Part shown: one piece after another, positions 51,502 to 60,946 of the stretch
How the letters are laid out: every line of letters begins with the position of its first letter
Position numbering within the stretch: position 1 is the first letter of the stretch
Source: CAZXEU01 sp965207385
Lineage (GTDB): Bacteria > Bacteroidota > Rhodothermia > Rhodothermales > Bin80
DNA: 64,000 bases
Assembly (NCBI GenBank): GCA_965207385.1
Contig: CBDBLZ010000021.1
Location: forward strand, 1,414,441 to 1,478,440
Reading direction: 5' to 3'
Translations under genes and position numbers: made by a program
The notes under the pieces: model-generated
The model's database searches: none
The model's input: only the letters and a program-made list of their open reading frames with translations
Told to the model about the DNA's origin: nothing

Positions 51502-54441
51502 ATGACTGGTCGCAGATTCGTCGCCGTTGTGATTCTCGCAGCCGTGACCCTCGGCGGCGCGCCGCTTTCCTATGGTGCACAGCAGCAGGATGCATTCATT
51601 CCTGGCCAGGTTCTGGTACAATTCCGAGAAGAGGCGCTGCCGCAGGCAATTGGCGCAAAGACAGGACTGGCAGATTTTGATCGCATTGCCGCGCGGTTCG
51701 GCGTAACGGAAGTTGCGCAGGCCTTTCCATCCATAGAAGCCGCGGCGACGGCGCGCAAGATTTCGGACGCGGCACAGGAACTGCGCCGCGTATACGATAT
51801 CCGCTACAGCGCACCATTGGATCCGGGCCTGGTGGCAGAGGAATTCGGGCGGTCGCCAGAAGTGGTGCATGCGGAGCCCCGCGTAGCCTATCGCCCCTCC
51901 TGGGATGACGAGCTGTCCCATACGCCCCGGGTGGAGCCGAACGATCCGGGATTCCGCCGCCAGACTCATTTTGACAATCTTCGCATGACAGACGCCTGGA
52001 ATGTCGCCAGAGGCGAGAACAGCAGCGTGGTAATTGCCATCGTGGATGGCGGAACGGACTGGAACCACCCGGATCTGAGGGAAAATGCCTGGACGAATCC
52101 CGGAGAGATTGCAGGTAACGGCGTAGATGACGACGCCAATGGCTACGTTGATGACATCCGAGGCTGGAATTTTGCCAACAGCAGCGCCGACCCGAAGGGA
52201 TTGCCGAATACGCCGGAGAACGCCGCGCACGGGACTTGGGTAGCCGGAGCGGCCGCTGCGGTTACCAACAATTCCCTAGGCATCGCAGGTACAGGATGGA
52301 ACGCCCGGTACATGGCGCTGAATGCCAGCTGCTCTCAAGGTGACCTGCTGTGTCACACCACCGACGGCGTCGTATACGCCGCCATGAACGGGGCCGACCT
52401 GATTACGGCAAGCTGGGGTTCCTCGACCGAGTCCATCTTTCTCAAGACGGCCGTGGAGATGGCGCTCGAAGAGGGAGCCCTGGTTGTGGCAGCGTCTGGG
52501 AACGAGGCGGCGAATGTGGATGCGCAAGCCCACTATCCCGCTGCTTACGGCGCAACGCTTAGCGTAGGAGGTACGAGAAAGAACTCGGACAGAAATGTTT
52601 TCAACTACGGGCGAAGCGTAAACGTCTTTGCTCCCGCGCTTCAGATCGACGCCACAGCTCCCGGCGACGGGTATGCCCAGAAGTCTGGAACTTCACTGGC
52701 CGTACCCCTGGTGGCGGGCATAGCAGCGCTGGTCAAGACGGCAAACCCGAATTTCAGTCCGCAACAAGTGCGGGAACGGATAAGGCTTACGTCGGACAGC
52801 ATCGACGACGTAAACCCCCAGGAGTTTTCAGGTCTATTGGGAAGAGGGCGTGTAAACGCGCACCGCGCCGTGACGGAAACTACGCCGCCGGCCATCCGAC
52901 TTGAACAGTGGGAGTGGGCAGACAGTGACGCAAACTACGACTTGCGAAGCCTGGAGACGGTGCAGGTTACAGCTATCTTCACCAACCACGGTGGTGATGC
53001 AGGAGCGCTCAGGATTGGTCTTGAGTCACCGAGTCCATTCCTCGATTTCAGTCGCCCGAGCGAAGAAGTCGGGGCGTTGGCCCACGGAGCCAGTCATACT
53101 GCGACGTTTGAGTTTACGCTGGAGTCCAACACGCCAGACAACTATCAGGCGCTTGTGTACACGACCATTGGTTCCGGTGAATTCGAGGACGGACCGGACA
53201 TTCTGCGATTCAGCGTCAACGAGGTAAATGTCGCCACACACAGCACAGGCGCGTTGGTCGCGTCGATAACCAACGAAGGGAACGTTGGTTACGTCGAGTT
53301 CAAGGGGGATTCCAACGGCCGCGGTTTTCGGGTACGAGACAGCCGCGGGCAGCAGCGGGATCTGCTCTTCGAAGGGGGACTGCTTCTTGGCACGGGGCCG
53401 GATAGCGTTTCGGACTGCGTTCGCGGCGTCGATGTCGGCCCCGGTACCAGCCAGCACAAGGATCTGATACTGAAACCGGGCACGAGTCTTCTGGTCTCCA
53501 CGCCAGGGCAGTTAACGAGCCAGCAGGGCCGGGTCGAGCTCGTGGATACGGAGGCCAGCAATCCCCTGGGCGTGACGATTGTACAGGAGAGTTACGTGGA
53601 TTCTGCGCCCGAGTTCGAAGACTTCATGGTCCTAAAGTACACCATTACCAATACCGACGAGGAGGCCGTATTGTCAGATCTGCACGTCGGCTTGTTTTTC
53701 GACTGGGATGTAAATGCTGAGAGCGCCGGTCTGGATATTGCCAACTTTGATGACGGGCGCATGGTGGGGTATGTCCTGGACCGGGCGGACCCTACGGTGC
53801 TGGTCGGTGTCAAGGTCCTTACCGGCCACGCAGGGATTTCCTACGAGGCCATCAGCAACCCGGAAATAGTGTATCGCACCACGCCGGACGGCGGATTCAC
53901 AGAGCAGGAGAAATGGGCGTTTCTTAGCGGAGGAATCGGAACGGTGACGATAGGCCCTACGGATGTGTCGCAGCTCATGGGCACGGGGCCTTTTTCACTC
54001 TTGCCCATGCAAAGCGTAGTCGTGGCCTTCGCCGTAATCGGGGGAAGCAGCGAGGCCGACTTCCTTCAGAACACAGACAATGCCCAGGAGCTTTGGGACT
54101 CCGTATTGAACGTCGAACGAACGTTTGCCGAGTCCGGGGCAGGCGACCCGATAGGCTTTTCGTTTGAACCCGTATTCCCCAATCCCGGTAGCGCTGCCCG
54201 AACGCTGCAGTTCAGGCTGCCGGCTGCATCAGACGTAGAGCTCGCGATATACAATTTGCTCGGGCAGAAACTGGGGACCATCGCAAGCGGGAATCGGTCT
54301 GCCGGATCCCACCGCGTATTGTGGGACGGCAGAGATGTCGGCGGGCGGATAGTGGCTAGCGGGGTGTACGTAGCCCGCCTGGCTGCACGGGGGCCGGGCG
54401 GCGTATTCCGGGAATCGCAGCCCTTGGTTGTACTGCGCTAG
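51502..54441 (+). CDS. Secreted S8 (subtilisin-like) serine protease with type IX-type C-terminal domain
   Basis: A 979-residue exported protease. A signal peptide (FVAVVILAAVTLGGAPLSYG) and a pro-domain (IPGQVLVQFREE) come first. The catalytic domain has Asp in VDGGTDWNHPDL near residue 180, His in AAHGTWVAGAAA near residue 242 and Ser in KSGTSLAVPLVAG near residue 396, all present. Beta-rich middle domains follow. The last 85 residues (FPNPGSAA, LGQKLGTIASG, WDGRDVGGRIVASGVY) match the FlgD/Por-secretion sorting domain. It is probably released or surface-anchored through type IX secretion. The ATG at 51502 is used. Its stop overlaps the convergent amidohydrolase. Confidence 0.88.
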   Translation: MTGRRFVAVVILAAVTLGGAPLSYGAQQQDAFIPGQVLVQFREEALPQAIGAKTGLADFDRIAARFGVTEVAQAFPSIEAAATARKISDAAQELRRVYDIRYSAPLDPGLVAEEFGRSPEVVHAEPRVAYRPSWDDELSHTPRVEPNDPGFRRQTHFDNLRMTDAWNVARGENSSVVIAIVDGGTDWNHPDLRENAWTNPGEIAGNGVDDDANGYVDDIRGWNFANSSADPKGLPNTPENAAHGTWVAGAAAAVTNNSLGIAGTGWNARYMALNASCSQGDLLCHTTDGVVYAAMNGADLITASWGSSTESIFLKTAVEMALEEGALVVAASGNEAANVDAQAHYPAAYGATLSVGGTRKNSDRNVFNYGRSVNVFAPALQIDATAPGDGYAQKSGTSLAVPLVAGIAALVKTANPNFSPQQVRERIRLTSDSIDDVNPQEFSGLLGRGRVNAHRAVTETTPPAIRLEQWEWADSDANYDLRSLETVQVTAIFTNHGGDAGALRIGLESPSPFLDFSRPSEEVGALAHGASHTATFEFTLESNTPDNYQALVYTTIGSGEFEDGPDILRFSVNEVNVATHSTGALVASITNEGNVGYVEFKGDSNGRGFRVRDSRGQQRDLLFEGGLLLGTGPDSVSDCVRGVDVGPGTSQHKDLILKPGTSLLVSTPGQLTSQQGRVELVDTEASNPLGVTIVQESYVDSAPEFEDFMVLKYTITNTDEEAVLSDLHVGLFFDWDVNAESAGLDIANFDDGRMVGYVLDRADPTVLVGVKVLTGHAGISYEAISNPEIVYRTTPDGGFTEQEKWAFLSGGIGTVTIGPTDVSQLMGTGPFSLLPMQSVVVAFAVIGGSSEADFLQNTDNAQELWDSVLNVERTFAESGAGDPIGFSFEPVFPNPGSAARTLQFRLPAASDVELAIYNLLGQKLGTIASGNRSAGSHRVLWDGRDVGGRIVASGVYVARLAARGPGGVFRESQPLVVLR

Positions 54442-55736
54442 TTGTGCTTTTGCAGACCGGGACGGCGCTGCAGGAACTCGTCGTACAACTCAGTGTGGCG
54501 GCTGGACAGGGGAATCTCGTAGCCGTCAATAAAGACGTAGCGCACATCTGTCGAAGTCTCGAACGGGTCGCCGTCCGTAACAAAGAGCGTGGCCTTCTTG
54601 CCTGGCTCCAGTGACCCCAGGTCCTCCGCCACGCCAAAAATCTCTGCCGGCACGATGGTGACGGCGCGCAATGCCTGCTCTGTACCCATGCCGTACGCCG
54701 CAGCAAATCCGGCGTTGTACGGCAAGTTGCGCGCATTGGCCGTTTCGCCGGATCGCAGGGCCACCTGCACGCCGGCTGCATGCATAAGGCCGGCATTGGC
54801 GTAGGCCTTGTCAAATCTGTCGCTAGACCGGGTTGGCACCGAAAGAACCGGACCAACGAGGCAGGAGATTCCGGCCTCGGCAATCTTGTCGGCGACTCGC
54901 CAACCTTCCGACAGGCCGGTAAAGATCACGTGCTCCAGGTGCTGCTTGCCCACCCAATCGATAGCAGCCTCAATGTCGCGTGCGACGTTTACGCGCACAA
55001 CTAGTGCTTGCTCGCCGCGCAAGACCGGCAACAGCGCTGCTACGGAGGGCACATACTCCGGCTTGCGCTGCACCGCAGGATTGGCCTGAAATGCGGAGTC
55101 AATGCGGTGGTACAGGCGCGCGCTATCAAAAGCGTCATCCAGTTTCTTGAGCGCAGTCCTGGATGCCTTCTCAATGTCCTCGTCCGAGCGCCGATCAAAG
55201 CTGCCACGTCTGCCCGTGGCAGGGAATTGCAGCACGACGCCCTCGAATCCTGCGAACATCTGCTGTGGCGTGTACCCATGCAGGTTAATGAGCGCGGATT
55301 GACCGGGCAGCATGTTCCCGGAGGGCTCGGTGAGCACGGTGGTGACACCGCTGACACGTGTTACCGGGATGGCGACGCCATTGGGGTTGACGGCAGTCAG
55401 CGCCTTCATCTGCGGCGAATACTCACCCAGCTCTGAGGCGTCCCTGGTCTCCGCAAGCGAGCTCACTTCAATGAGCCCCATTTGCGTGCCGGAATCGATG
55501 AGTCCGGGATAAACCGTCAGTCCATCGCAGTCAATGACGCGGGCACCTTCAGGAATATCGACATCCGACCCCAGGGCCACGATACGGTCCTGCTCCATAA
55601 CCAGCGTGCCGTCTTCGATTACCCCGCTGGTTACGGTAACGATACGTGCATTGACAAGGGCAACGGGCGTCCTGGACGGATCAGCAGGTGCTGCCAACAA
55701 TGATGCGGCAAGGAAAGCCGCCAAGAACGTCATCAT
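54438..55736 (-). CDS. Exported amidohydrolase paralogue without metal ligands
   Basis: A 432-residue exported protein of the amidohydrolase superfamily, with a signal peptide (TFLAAFLAASLLAAPAD). The outer beta sandwich (RIVALGSDVDIPEGARVIDCDG) and TIM barrel are recognisable. Where active members have HxH after the first strand, this reads GLIDSGTQMG. The positions equivalent to the two later His and the Asp of its neighbour read VRVNVARD, FTGLSEGW and LRSGETAN. All metal ligands are thus lost and the protein is probably a pseudoenzyme or partner subunit. It is the last of three tandem genes, 8 bp after the second. Confidence 0.8.
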   Translation of the reverse strand: MMTFLAAFLAASLLAAPADPSRTPVALVNARIVTVTSGVIEDGTLVMEQDRIVALGSDVDIPEGARVIDCDGLTVYPGLIDSGTQMGLIEVSSLAETRDASELGEYSPQMKALTAVNPNGVAIPVTRVSGVTTVLTEPSGNMLPGQSALINLHGYTPQQMFAGFEGVVLQFPATGRRGSFDRRSDEDIEKASRTALKKLDDAFDSARLYHRIDSAFQANPAVQRKPEYVPSVAALLPVLRGEQALVVRVNVARDIEAAIDWVGKQHLEHVIFTGLSEGWRVADKIAEAGISCLVGPVLSVPTRSSDRFDKAYANAGLMHAAGVQVALRSGETANARNLPYNAGFAAAYGMGTEQALRAVTIVPAEIFGVAEDLGSLEPGKKATLFVTDGDPFETSTDVRYVFIDGYEIPLSSRHTELYDEFLQRRPGLQKHN

Positions 55737-55744
55737 GGGATTGC

Positions 55745-57124
55745 CTATTCGGAGTCAACAAGAAAGCCGTACAGGTCCAGGGCGCCATCATGCATGCAGG
55801 AATCGCTGTGGGAGCCGTCCTGCAACACCGCGGTATCGACGGCAGCTTCCGGATCCGTAATCAGCCGCATGTCATCCGCATCGATGTCGATGTCGAAGTA
55901 TACCTTGCCATCGACAAGGGTCTTCTGGGCGATCGCATAGACGGACAAAGGATGCTTGTCGAACAACGCGACATCTCCTTCCTTTCCGACTTCCAGAGAC
56001 CCCACACGATCGTCAATTCCCAGTTGTCTCGCCGGATTGATAGTAATCATCGATAGTGCTTCGTCGTCGCTTAGGTCACCGTACTTCTGTGCCTTGGCAG
56101 CTTCATGATACAGGTGGCGATTGAGCTCCCCCGAGTCCGAGTTTATCGAGGTCAGCACACCGTTCTGGGCAAGAATTGCAGCGTTGTAGGCCGTCGAATA
56201 ATAGACTTCAAACTTATAGGCCCACCAGTCTGCAAACACGGACGCCGCGGCACCAGCCGTACCGAACGCTGCCAGCTCGGGCGCGATCTTGAAGCCTTCA
56301 TTGACGTGCTGGAAGGTCACGCGGTCAACCCCGAAATCCTCGAGCACCTGCATGAGCATAAGGATTTCGTCTGCGCGATAGGAATGGCAGTGAATGAGGA
56401 TGTCCCCCGACAGAATATCGCTCATCACTTCCAGCTGGCCGTTGTAAGGCGGCGAAACAGCCCGCGGGTTGGTTCTGAGCTCCGCTTCGTACTCCCGCCA
56501 GGCTTCCGTGTAGCGCTGCGCCTTGCTGAACGTCTCGCGGAGTACATATTCCACGCCCATTCTGGAGGCCGGACGCATATTGGAGCCGCGACCGTGCACA
56601 CGTGTGGGATTCTCGCCGAGAGCAAACTTGATGGTCCGTGGAGCACCCGCCATGCGCAGCTCGTCCGGATCCGTCATTCCCCAGCGGTGCTTGATCGTCT
56701 CGTTCTGGCCTCCGATGACATTGGCGGAGCCGTGCATTACGTGTGAAGTTGTGACTCCGCCGGCAAGCGCACGGTAGATGGAGATACTGTACGGGTTAAG
56801 GACATCTCCAACGGAGACCTGTGCGGTAACCGGTGCCGAACTCTCATTCACGTTGCTGATGCCGATATGTGAATGGGCATCGATGATGCCGGGCATCACG
56901 TACATGCCGCCGGCGTCTATCACATGAGTGCCTTCCGGTGCATCGAGGTCGGTCCCTATAGCACTGATTCTGCCGTCGAGAATCAGCAGGTCGGAGTTTG
57001 CAAGTGTTCCCTGGGTTACGGTTAGCAGCGTGCCACCGCGCACCAGTACGTTACCGCTATCCTGGGCAAGCGCGGAAGGCGCAGCCAAAAGCGCCAGCGC
57101 CAGCGCAAGGTCTAAGTGCTTCAT
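55745..57124 (-). CDS. Exported amidohydrolase with complete metal site
   Basis: A 459-residue exported protein with a signal peptide (LALALALLAAPSALAQ). The metal-dependent hydrolase site is intact: HSH at 84-86 in IIDAHSHIG, His near residues 245-247 in ILIHCHSYR, His near 273 in FQHVNEG, and Asp near 330 in INSDSGE. A Lys in TIKFALGEN near residue 166 is placed where carboxylated Lys occurs in the imidazolonepropionase/dihydroorotase-type families. The substrate is unknown, possibly an exported amide or cyclic dipeptide. It is the middle gene of three paralogues, 8 bp from each neighbour. Confidence 0.85.
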   Translation of the reverse strand: MKHLDLALALALLAAPSALAQDSGNVLVRGGTLLTVTQGTLANSDLLILDGRISAIGTDLDAPEGTHVIDAGGMYVMPGIIDAHSHIGISNVNESSAPVTAQVSVGDVLNPYSISIYRALAGGVTTSHVMHGSANVIGGQNETIKHRWGMTDPDELRMAGAPRTIKFALGENPTRVHGRGSNMRPASRMGVEYVLRETFSKAQRYTEAWREYEAELRTNPRAVSPPYNGQLEVMSDILSGDILIHCHSYRADEILMLMQVLEDFGVDRVTFQHVNEGFKIAPELAAFGTAGAAASVFADWWAYKFEVYYSTAYNAAILAQNGVLTSINSDSGELNRHLYHEAAKAQKYGDLSDDEALSMITINPARQLGIDDRVGSLEVGKEGDVALFDKHPLSVYAIAQKTLVDGKVYFDIDIDADDMRLITDPEAAVDTAVLQDGSHSDSCMHDGALDLYGFLVDSE

Positions 57125-57132
57125 TTTCTGAT

Positions 57133-58881
57133 TCAGTCTTCCGGTTCGCGATTGCCGGTTATGGGCATCGGGCCAACTTCCGCAACGACAGCCTCGCCTT
57201 CGACCTGGTCACCCGTGACGGAAAGGCTGACAACCACAGGGCCCAGAGTCGGCTCATCGAACGCAAACGAAACTCTGCTGCCGACAATCTCGATGCTGCC
57301 CAAGGTCATCGAAGCGTCCGACAATTCGTGGGTGATGCTGCCTGTCCACGCGCCTTGCTCTTCTTCCAGAATAAACTTGCCGCGGACATTCCCGTCCGGG
57401 CTGGATACTACGAAGGACCACGTACCTGCCACGACCAGGTCTGTGCCGGCAGTATCGGCAGATGCAGCTTCGAACTCGAACTTTCGCCCGTACACAAAGA
57501 CCATGCGGACCTTGCTACCTTCATCAAAGACGGGACCGTCCGTCACGACCAGATTGGCCATCTTGCCCGCCTCCACCGTGCCCATGATCGTCGAGAGGCC
57601 GAGTATACCGGCGGGTCCCGTAGTAAGGGCACCCAGCGCGGCATCCTCGGGCAGTCCGTGCTCGACCATCTTCCGGATATTTTCCGCGATGTCGGAGGAC
57701 TTGGTGTCGAGGGTAGTGAATCCGAATGCCAGCCCCGCCTCGTGCAGCAGCGCCGCGGTGCCTACATGTCGCTCGTACTCCTTCCGCCGGCGTGCCTCCA
57801 AGTTCTTCTTTTCGGCAGCAGTGTCCAGATACGAGAGCGTCCGGAAAGTGGCGTCGTATTCCTGCTCCGCCGCTTCTGGCAACTCTGCGGGTGCGTCCGA
57901 AGGCGGGGTAGCCTCAGTGACTTCCGGCTCCTTTTCCGAGGTGGGCTCCTTTGGCAGGCCGAGTGTCAGCAGAAGTGGATGGCCGGCCGACCTGAGCAGG
58001 TCTACAGCCGCATAGCTCTGCTCCAGGCCAGCAAGTACGATGGAGAATCCCAGTTCTTCCTGAAGCGCGAGCGTGCGGTGCAGATCCAGTACACCTTCGG
58101 TTTTAAAGTATACGGGCTGCGAGCCGTCTATTACCGGAAAGAGGGCATAGTGCGCCGGGTTATAAAGCGGACGCTGCAGCCCCGTCGGATCTTCACTGTA
58201 AAGCCGCTCGATTTGCTGGGCTCTCCGGGCATCATGGTGCAATTGGCGCCATTTCGCCAGCACTGCCATATCTGTTCCAGGGTACATGCGGCGGGCGGGT
58301 GCAAGCTGCGAATAGGTTGAGGCGTTGCCCCTGATCACAAGGTCATTGGCGCTGCCCTCCGTCAGGAGTATCACGGCGCCTTGTCCGGGCAACATGCGCC
58401 CACGCGGCACCACATGCGCTGCGGTAAAACCGATCGCTCTAAGGTCCTGGATTCGCTTGTCAGACGCATCCAACATCGTGCGAACATCACGGTCGGGCTG
58501 AATTCCGGCCTCCGAATCAGGAGGATTGCCGGGATCGTCCGGGCGATCGCGATTGGGTTCGTCTTCGGGCTCGGGAATCCCTGCGTGCGAAAGTCCGTCG
58601 ATGAAGCCTGCATAAACCGAGAGCGAATCGGCCGCGATGCGCTCGGCGTCAAACGGAATGCTCTCATCTGGCGCAACCGCCACAATCAAGCCATCCCGGA
58701 TCAGTACGGTGGCCCGCTCCAACACCAATCCCGGCGCCTGTACGACGCGGGCATTCTCCAACGCGTAGGAACGCGTGACATCCGGGAGGCGCTCGCCGCT
58801 GTCAACCTGGGCGTATCCCGGCTGGAGGCCTGCGAGAACTACGGCGACGAAAAGCGAGCATGCCAATCGGGCACTGGGCAT
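57133..58881 (-). CDS. Exported amidohydrolase paralogue with degenerate active site and extra C-terminal beta domain
   Basis: A 582-residue exported protein with a signal peptide (LACSLFVAVVLAGLQPGYAQ). The amidohydrolase fold spans residues 30-460, but the HxH is reduced to FIDGLSHAG and the later His and Asp positions read LDLHRT, LAGLEQS and TLDTKS, so the metal site looks incomplete. The region near residues 320-355 is Pro/Glu-rich. The last 110 residues (TWSFVVSSPDG, GSITHELSDASMTLG) form a separate beta domain not seen in the other two. It is the first gene of the trio, with a promoter match upstream. A substrate-binding or scaffold role is inference. Confidence 0.78.
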   Translation of the reverse strand: MPSARLACSLFVAVVLAGLQPGYAQVDSGERLPDVTRSYALENARVVQAPGLVLERATVLIRDGLIVAVAPDESIPFDAERIAADSLSVYAGFIDGLSHAGIPEPEDEPNRDRPDDPGNPPDSEAGIQPDRDVRTMLDASDKRIQDLRAIGFTAAHVVPRGRMLPGQGAVILLTEGSANDLVIRGNASTYSQLAPARRMYPGTDMAVLAKWRQLHHDARRAQQIERLYSEDPTGLQRPLYNPAHYALFPVIDGSQPVYFKTEGVLDLHRTLALQEELGFSIVLAGLEQSYAAVDLLRSAGHPLLLTLGLPKEPTSEKEPEVTEATPPSDAPAELPEAAEQEYDATFRTLSYLDTAAEKKNLEARRRKEYERHVGTAALLHEAGLAFGFTTLDTKSSDIAENIRKMVEHGLPEDAALGALTTGPAGILGLSTIMGTVEAGKMANLVVTDGPVFDEGSKVRMVFVYGRKFEFEAASADTAGTDLVVAGTWSFVVSSPDGNVRGKFILEEEQGAWTGSITHELSDASMTLGSIEIVGSRVSFAFDEPTLGPVVVSLSVTGDQVEGEAVVAEVGPMPITGNREPED

Positions 58882-58910
58882 GAGTAATAGTCCGGTTCTT
58901 CCTGATTGTT

Positions 58911-58983
58911 ATTGTCGGGCAATCTGGCCCGCGCGACGGACCGGTCAGCCCTTCGGGCATCCGGTGCCCGGCAGGCCGACAAT
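58911..58983 (-). promoter_or_regulatory. Structured leader of the amidohydrolase operon
   Basis: Reading the minus strand, CCGACAAT-type arms (plus ATTGTCGG 58911-58918 and CCGACAAT 58976-58983) are exact inverse complements. They enclose a second perfect hairpin, CGGGCA (58954-58959) with TGCCCG (58965-58970). The leader therefore can fold into nested stems just before the first gene. One arm touches the -10 box, so a role in RNA rather than in DNA binding is only one option. Confidence 0.35.
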
Positions 58984-59009
58984 TACAGCATTGTGCGTCA
59001 CACTGTCAA
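58982..59009 (-). promoter_or_regulatory. Candidate promoter of the amidohydrolase operon
   Basis: On the minus strand TTGACA (59004-59009) and TGTAAT (58982-58987) are 16 bp apart, close to the classical -35/-10 pair. The -10 lies about 100 bp before the first start codon. In Bacteroidota-type organisms the primary sigma prefers another consensus, so this is a moderate call. Confidence 0.4.
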
Positions 59010-59110
59010 GGCACGGTTACCAGGCTGCTTGCTTCCCTGGCGGCGCCGTCAGCTCTCGAACGTGCGCTTTGCAATGAACCGGGTTCCGTGTGCGGTTGCA
59101 GTTTGCAGAC

Positions 59111-60901
59111 TCAGGCCACCAGCATCTTGAGATCGGCCAGGCGCTGCACCACTGCCTCCCGGTCAAGATGCCGATACTCTTCAGGCAGCAGCTCCCGGCT
59201 TGTACATTCCACCACGGCCGACAGGGTTTGCAATTCCACCTCCACCGGATAGGTGGGGGGGATGAAATCTTCCACCACGGATTCGAGCATGTCCGGCGTA
59301 ACCGGAGCTCCGGCGTCCTCGGAAGCGGCAGCCCGGAACTTGGCCCGCGTAAGCAGTGCCTCCATATCCGCGCCGCTGAAAGTGCGCTCGCCGTTCAGCA
59401 ATTGCTCGGGAATCTCGGACATGGAAAGCTCAACGCCGGTTCTTCGCATCATAACCCGCAAGAGCTCCTCACGGCCTTGCCTGGTTGTGGGGTAGAAAAG
59501 GGCGATGTGCTCCTCGGCCCGGCCTTGACGCTTCAGGTCTATCGGCATCAGGTCGGGTCGGGCCGTAACCAGGAAAAAGAGAATGCGACCACGGTGTTGT
59601 GGCATGCTCATGAATGAGGCGATCTGACCGAAGACGCGCTTTGAGACGCCGGAGTCACCCTGCGCGTCCCTGTTTCCGAGGGCCGCGTCGGCTTCATCAA
59701 TCATGACGGCGATCGGTGGCATGGCCTCAAGAAGGTGGAGAATCTTCTCCAGATTCCCCTCCGTCTGTCCTTGCCATTGCGACCTGAAGTTCTTCAGCTT
59801 TACCATAGGGATTCCGATTTCCCCGGCAAAGCACGTTATGAGAAAGGTCTTGCCCGTACCTACCGGGCCGCTGACGAGGTAGCCCATGGGGAGGACATCG
59901 GGCCTGTTGTTGCGGAGGGCACGCGCCGCGTCGCGAAGGTGCTTCTTGGCCTCATCGTGGCCGGCCACCATGTCGAGATCGAATTCGGTCTCCACGAATT
60001 CCAGCATGCCGAAGGCCGCCTCCTCGATCATTTCCTTCTTCAGCTCGGCGAGCTGCTCGAAGGTCATTCTGACGCGGTTTTCTATGACATCGGCAAGAAT
60101 GGTTCTGAGCTGGATATAGCTGAGTCCCGCAGTATTGGTGGCCAGTACTTCAATTGGAATGCCGGCGAGGTCCTCGAATGAGGTGCCCTTCGAGGCTGCA
60201 TACCATCGGGCAAGGTCCAGCCTGTCTTGCTCAACAGGGAGTGGAATGTTGATCTCTGCGGTCCAAGGGCTTTGGACGTGCTGCTGATTCAGGTCGCTGA
60301 GATTCTCGGCAACCAGACACACTGTGAAATCACTCTTCAGAAACAGCTGGTCGTGGGCCCATCGCTGCAAGAATACGAGTGCGTTTCGGTCCTCGGACGA
60401 ATACATCGATGCCTCGGCCATGGGAATGATGGTCTCGGCAAAGTCGATAATGCAGGCGATCCGCTTCCCTTGGCCAATGCGAATCCTGAAGAAGTTGTCC
60501 AGGAGGGAAAAGACACGAACGGGGTCCTTCGGCATTCGCTGTGCAAATGCGGTTCCAAATATGGTGTCGTAGCCGGTTACAGCCCTGTTGAAATCCCGCT
60601 GCGACTCTTCATTGGTAAAGTGAATGCCTGCAGACCGGTCGTACAGGATCACGATATCACGAGAGGCGAACAGATCTCCCGTCAGGAATTCGGTGAGTGT
60701 GACATACTCCGGATCGTCCTGCGAACCTACAGTACGAACAAGGTCGCGAACATTGCCGTGCAGGATAAACTGGTTCAGCGTCTTCGTGAAATACTTGCGC
60801 GCCAGCTCCTGCGCCCAGGCAGGGAATCGGTCGGCATCTGACGCCCCCGATTCTGAGCCCGATGTGGATTCCTCGATTTGCGTTGGTGGAAGATCAGCCA
60901 T
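59111..60901 (-). CDS. Ycf46-like AAA ATPase with degenerate first domain
   Basis: A 596-residue protein with two AAA-like halves. The first, about 30-230 (FILHGNVRDLV, IACIIDFAETIIP), lacks a P-loop, as in cyanobacterial and plastid Ycf46. The second has Walker A GPVGTGKT at 345-352, Walker B AVMIDEAD near 400, GDSGVSKRVFGQIASFMS near 415 (characteristic of Ycf46) and an Arg-finger region RQGRAEEHI near 455. Sensor 1 is LVTARPD, with Arg where Asn is usual. Ycf46 is tied to inorganic carbon responses in cyanobacteria; the role here is unknown. It follows fbaB after 45 bp on the same strand. Confidence 0.8.
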   Translation of the reverse strand: MADLPPTQIEESTSGSESGASDADRFPAWAQELARKYFTKTLNQFILHGNVRDLVRTVGSQDDPEYVTLTEFLTGDLFASRDIVILYDRSAGIHFTNEESQRDFNRAVTGYDTIFGTAFAQRMPKDPVRVFSLLDNFFRIRIGQGKRIACIIDFAETIIPMAEASMYSSEDRNALVFLQRWAHDQLFLKSDFTVCLVAENLSDLNQQHVQSPWTAEINIPLPVEQDRLDLARWYAASKGTSFEDLAGIPIEVLATNTAGLSYIQLRTILADVIENRVRMTFEQLAELKKEMIEEAAFGMLEFVETEFDLDMVAGHDEAKKHLRDAARALRNNRPDVLPMGYLVSGPVGTGKTFLITCFAGEIGIPMVKLKNFRSQWQGQTEGNLEKILHLLEAMPPIAVMIDEADAALGNRDAQGDSGVSKRVFGQIASFMSMPQHRGRILFFLVTARPDLMPIDLKRQGRAEEHIALFYPTTRQGREELLRVMMRRTGVELSMSEIPEQLLNGERTFSGADMEALLTRAKFRAAASEDAGAPVTPDMLESVVEDFIPPTYPVEVELQTLSAVVECTSRELLPEEYRHLDREAVVQRLADLKMLVA

Positions 60902-60946
60902 CCCTACTGGGGCACGTCAACAGACCGGCACTGATCGGATCCCTGA

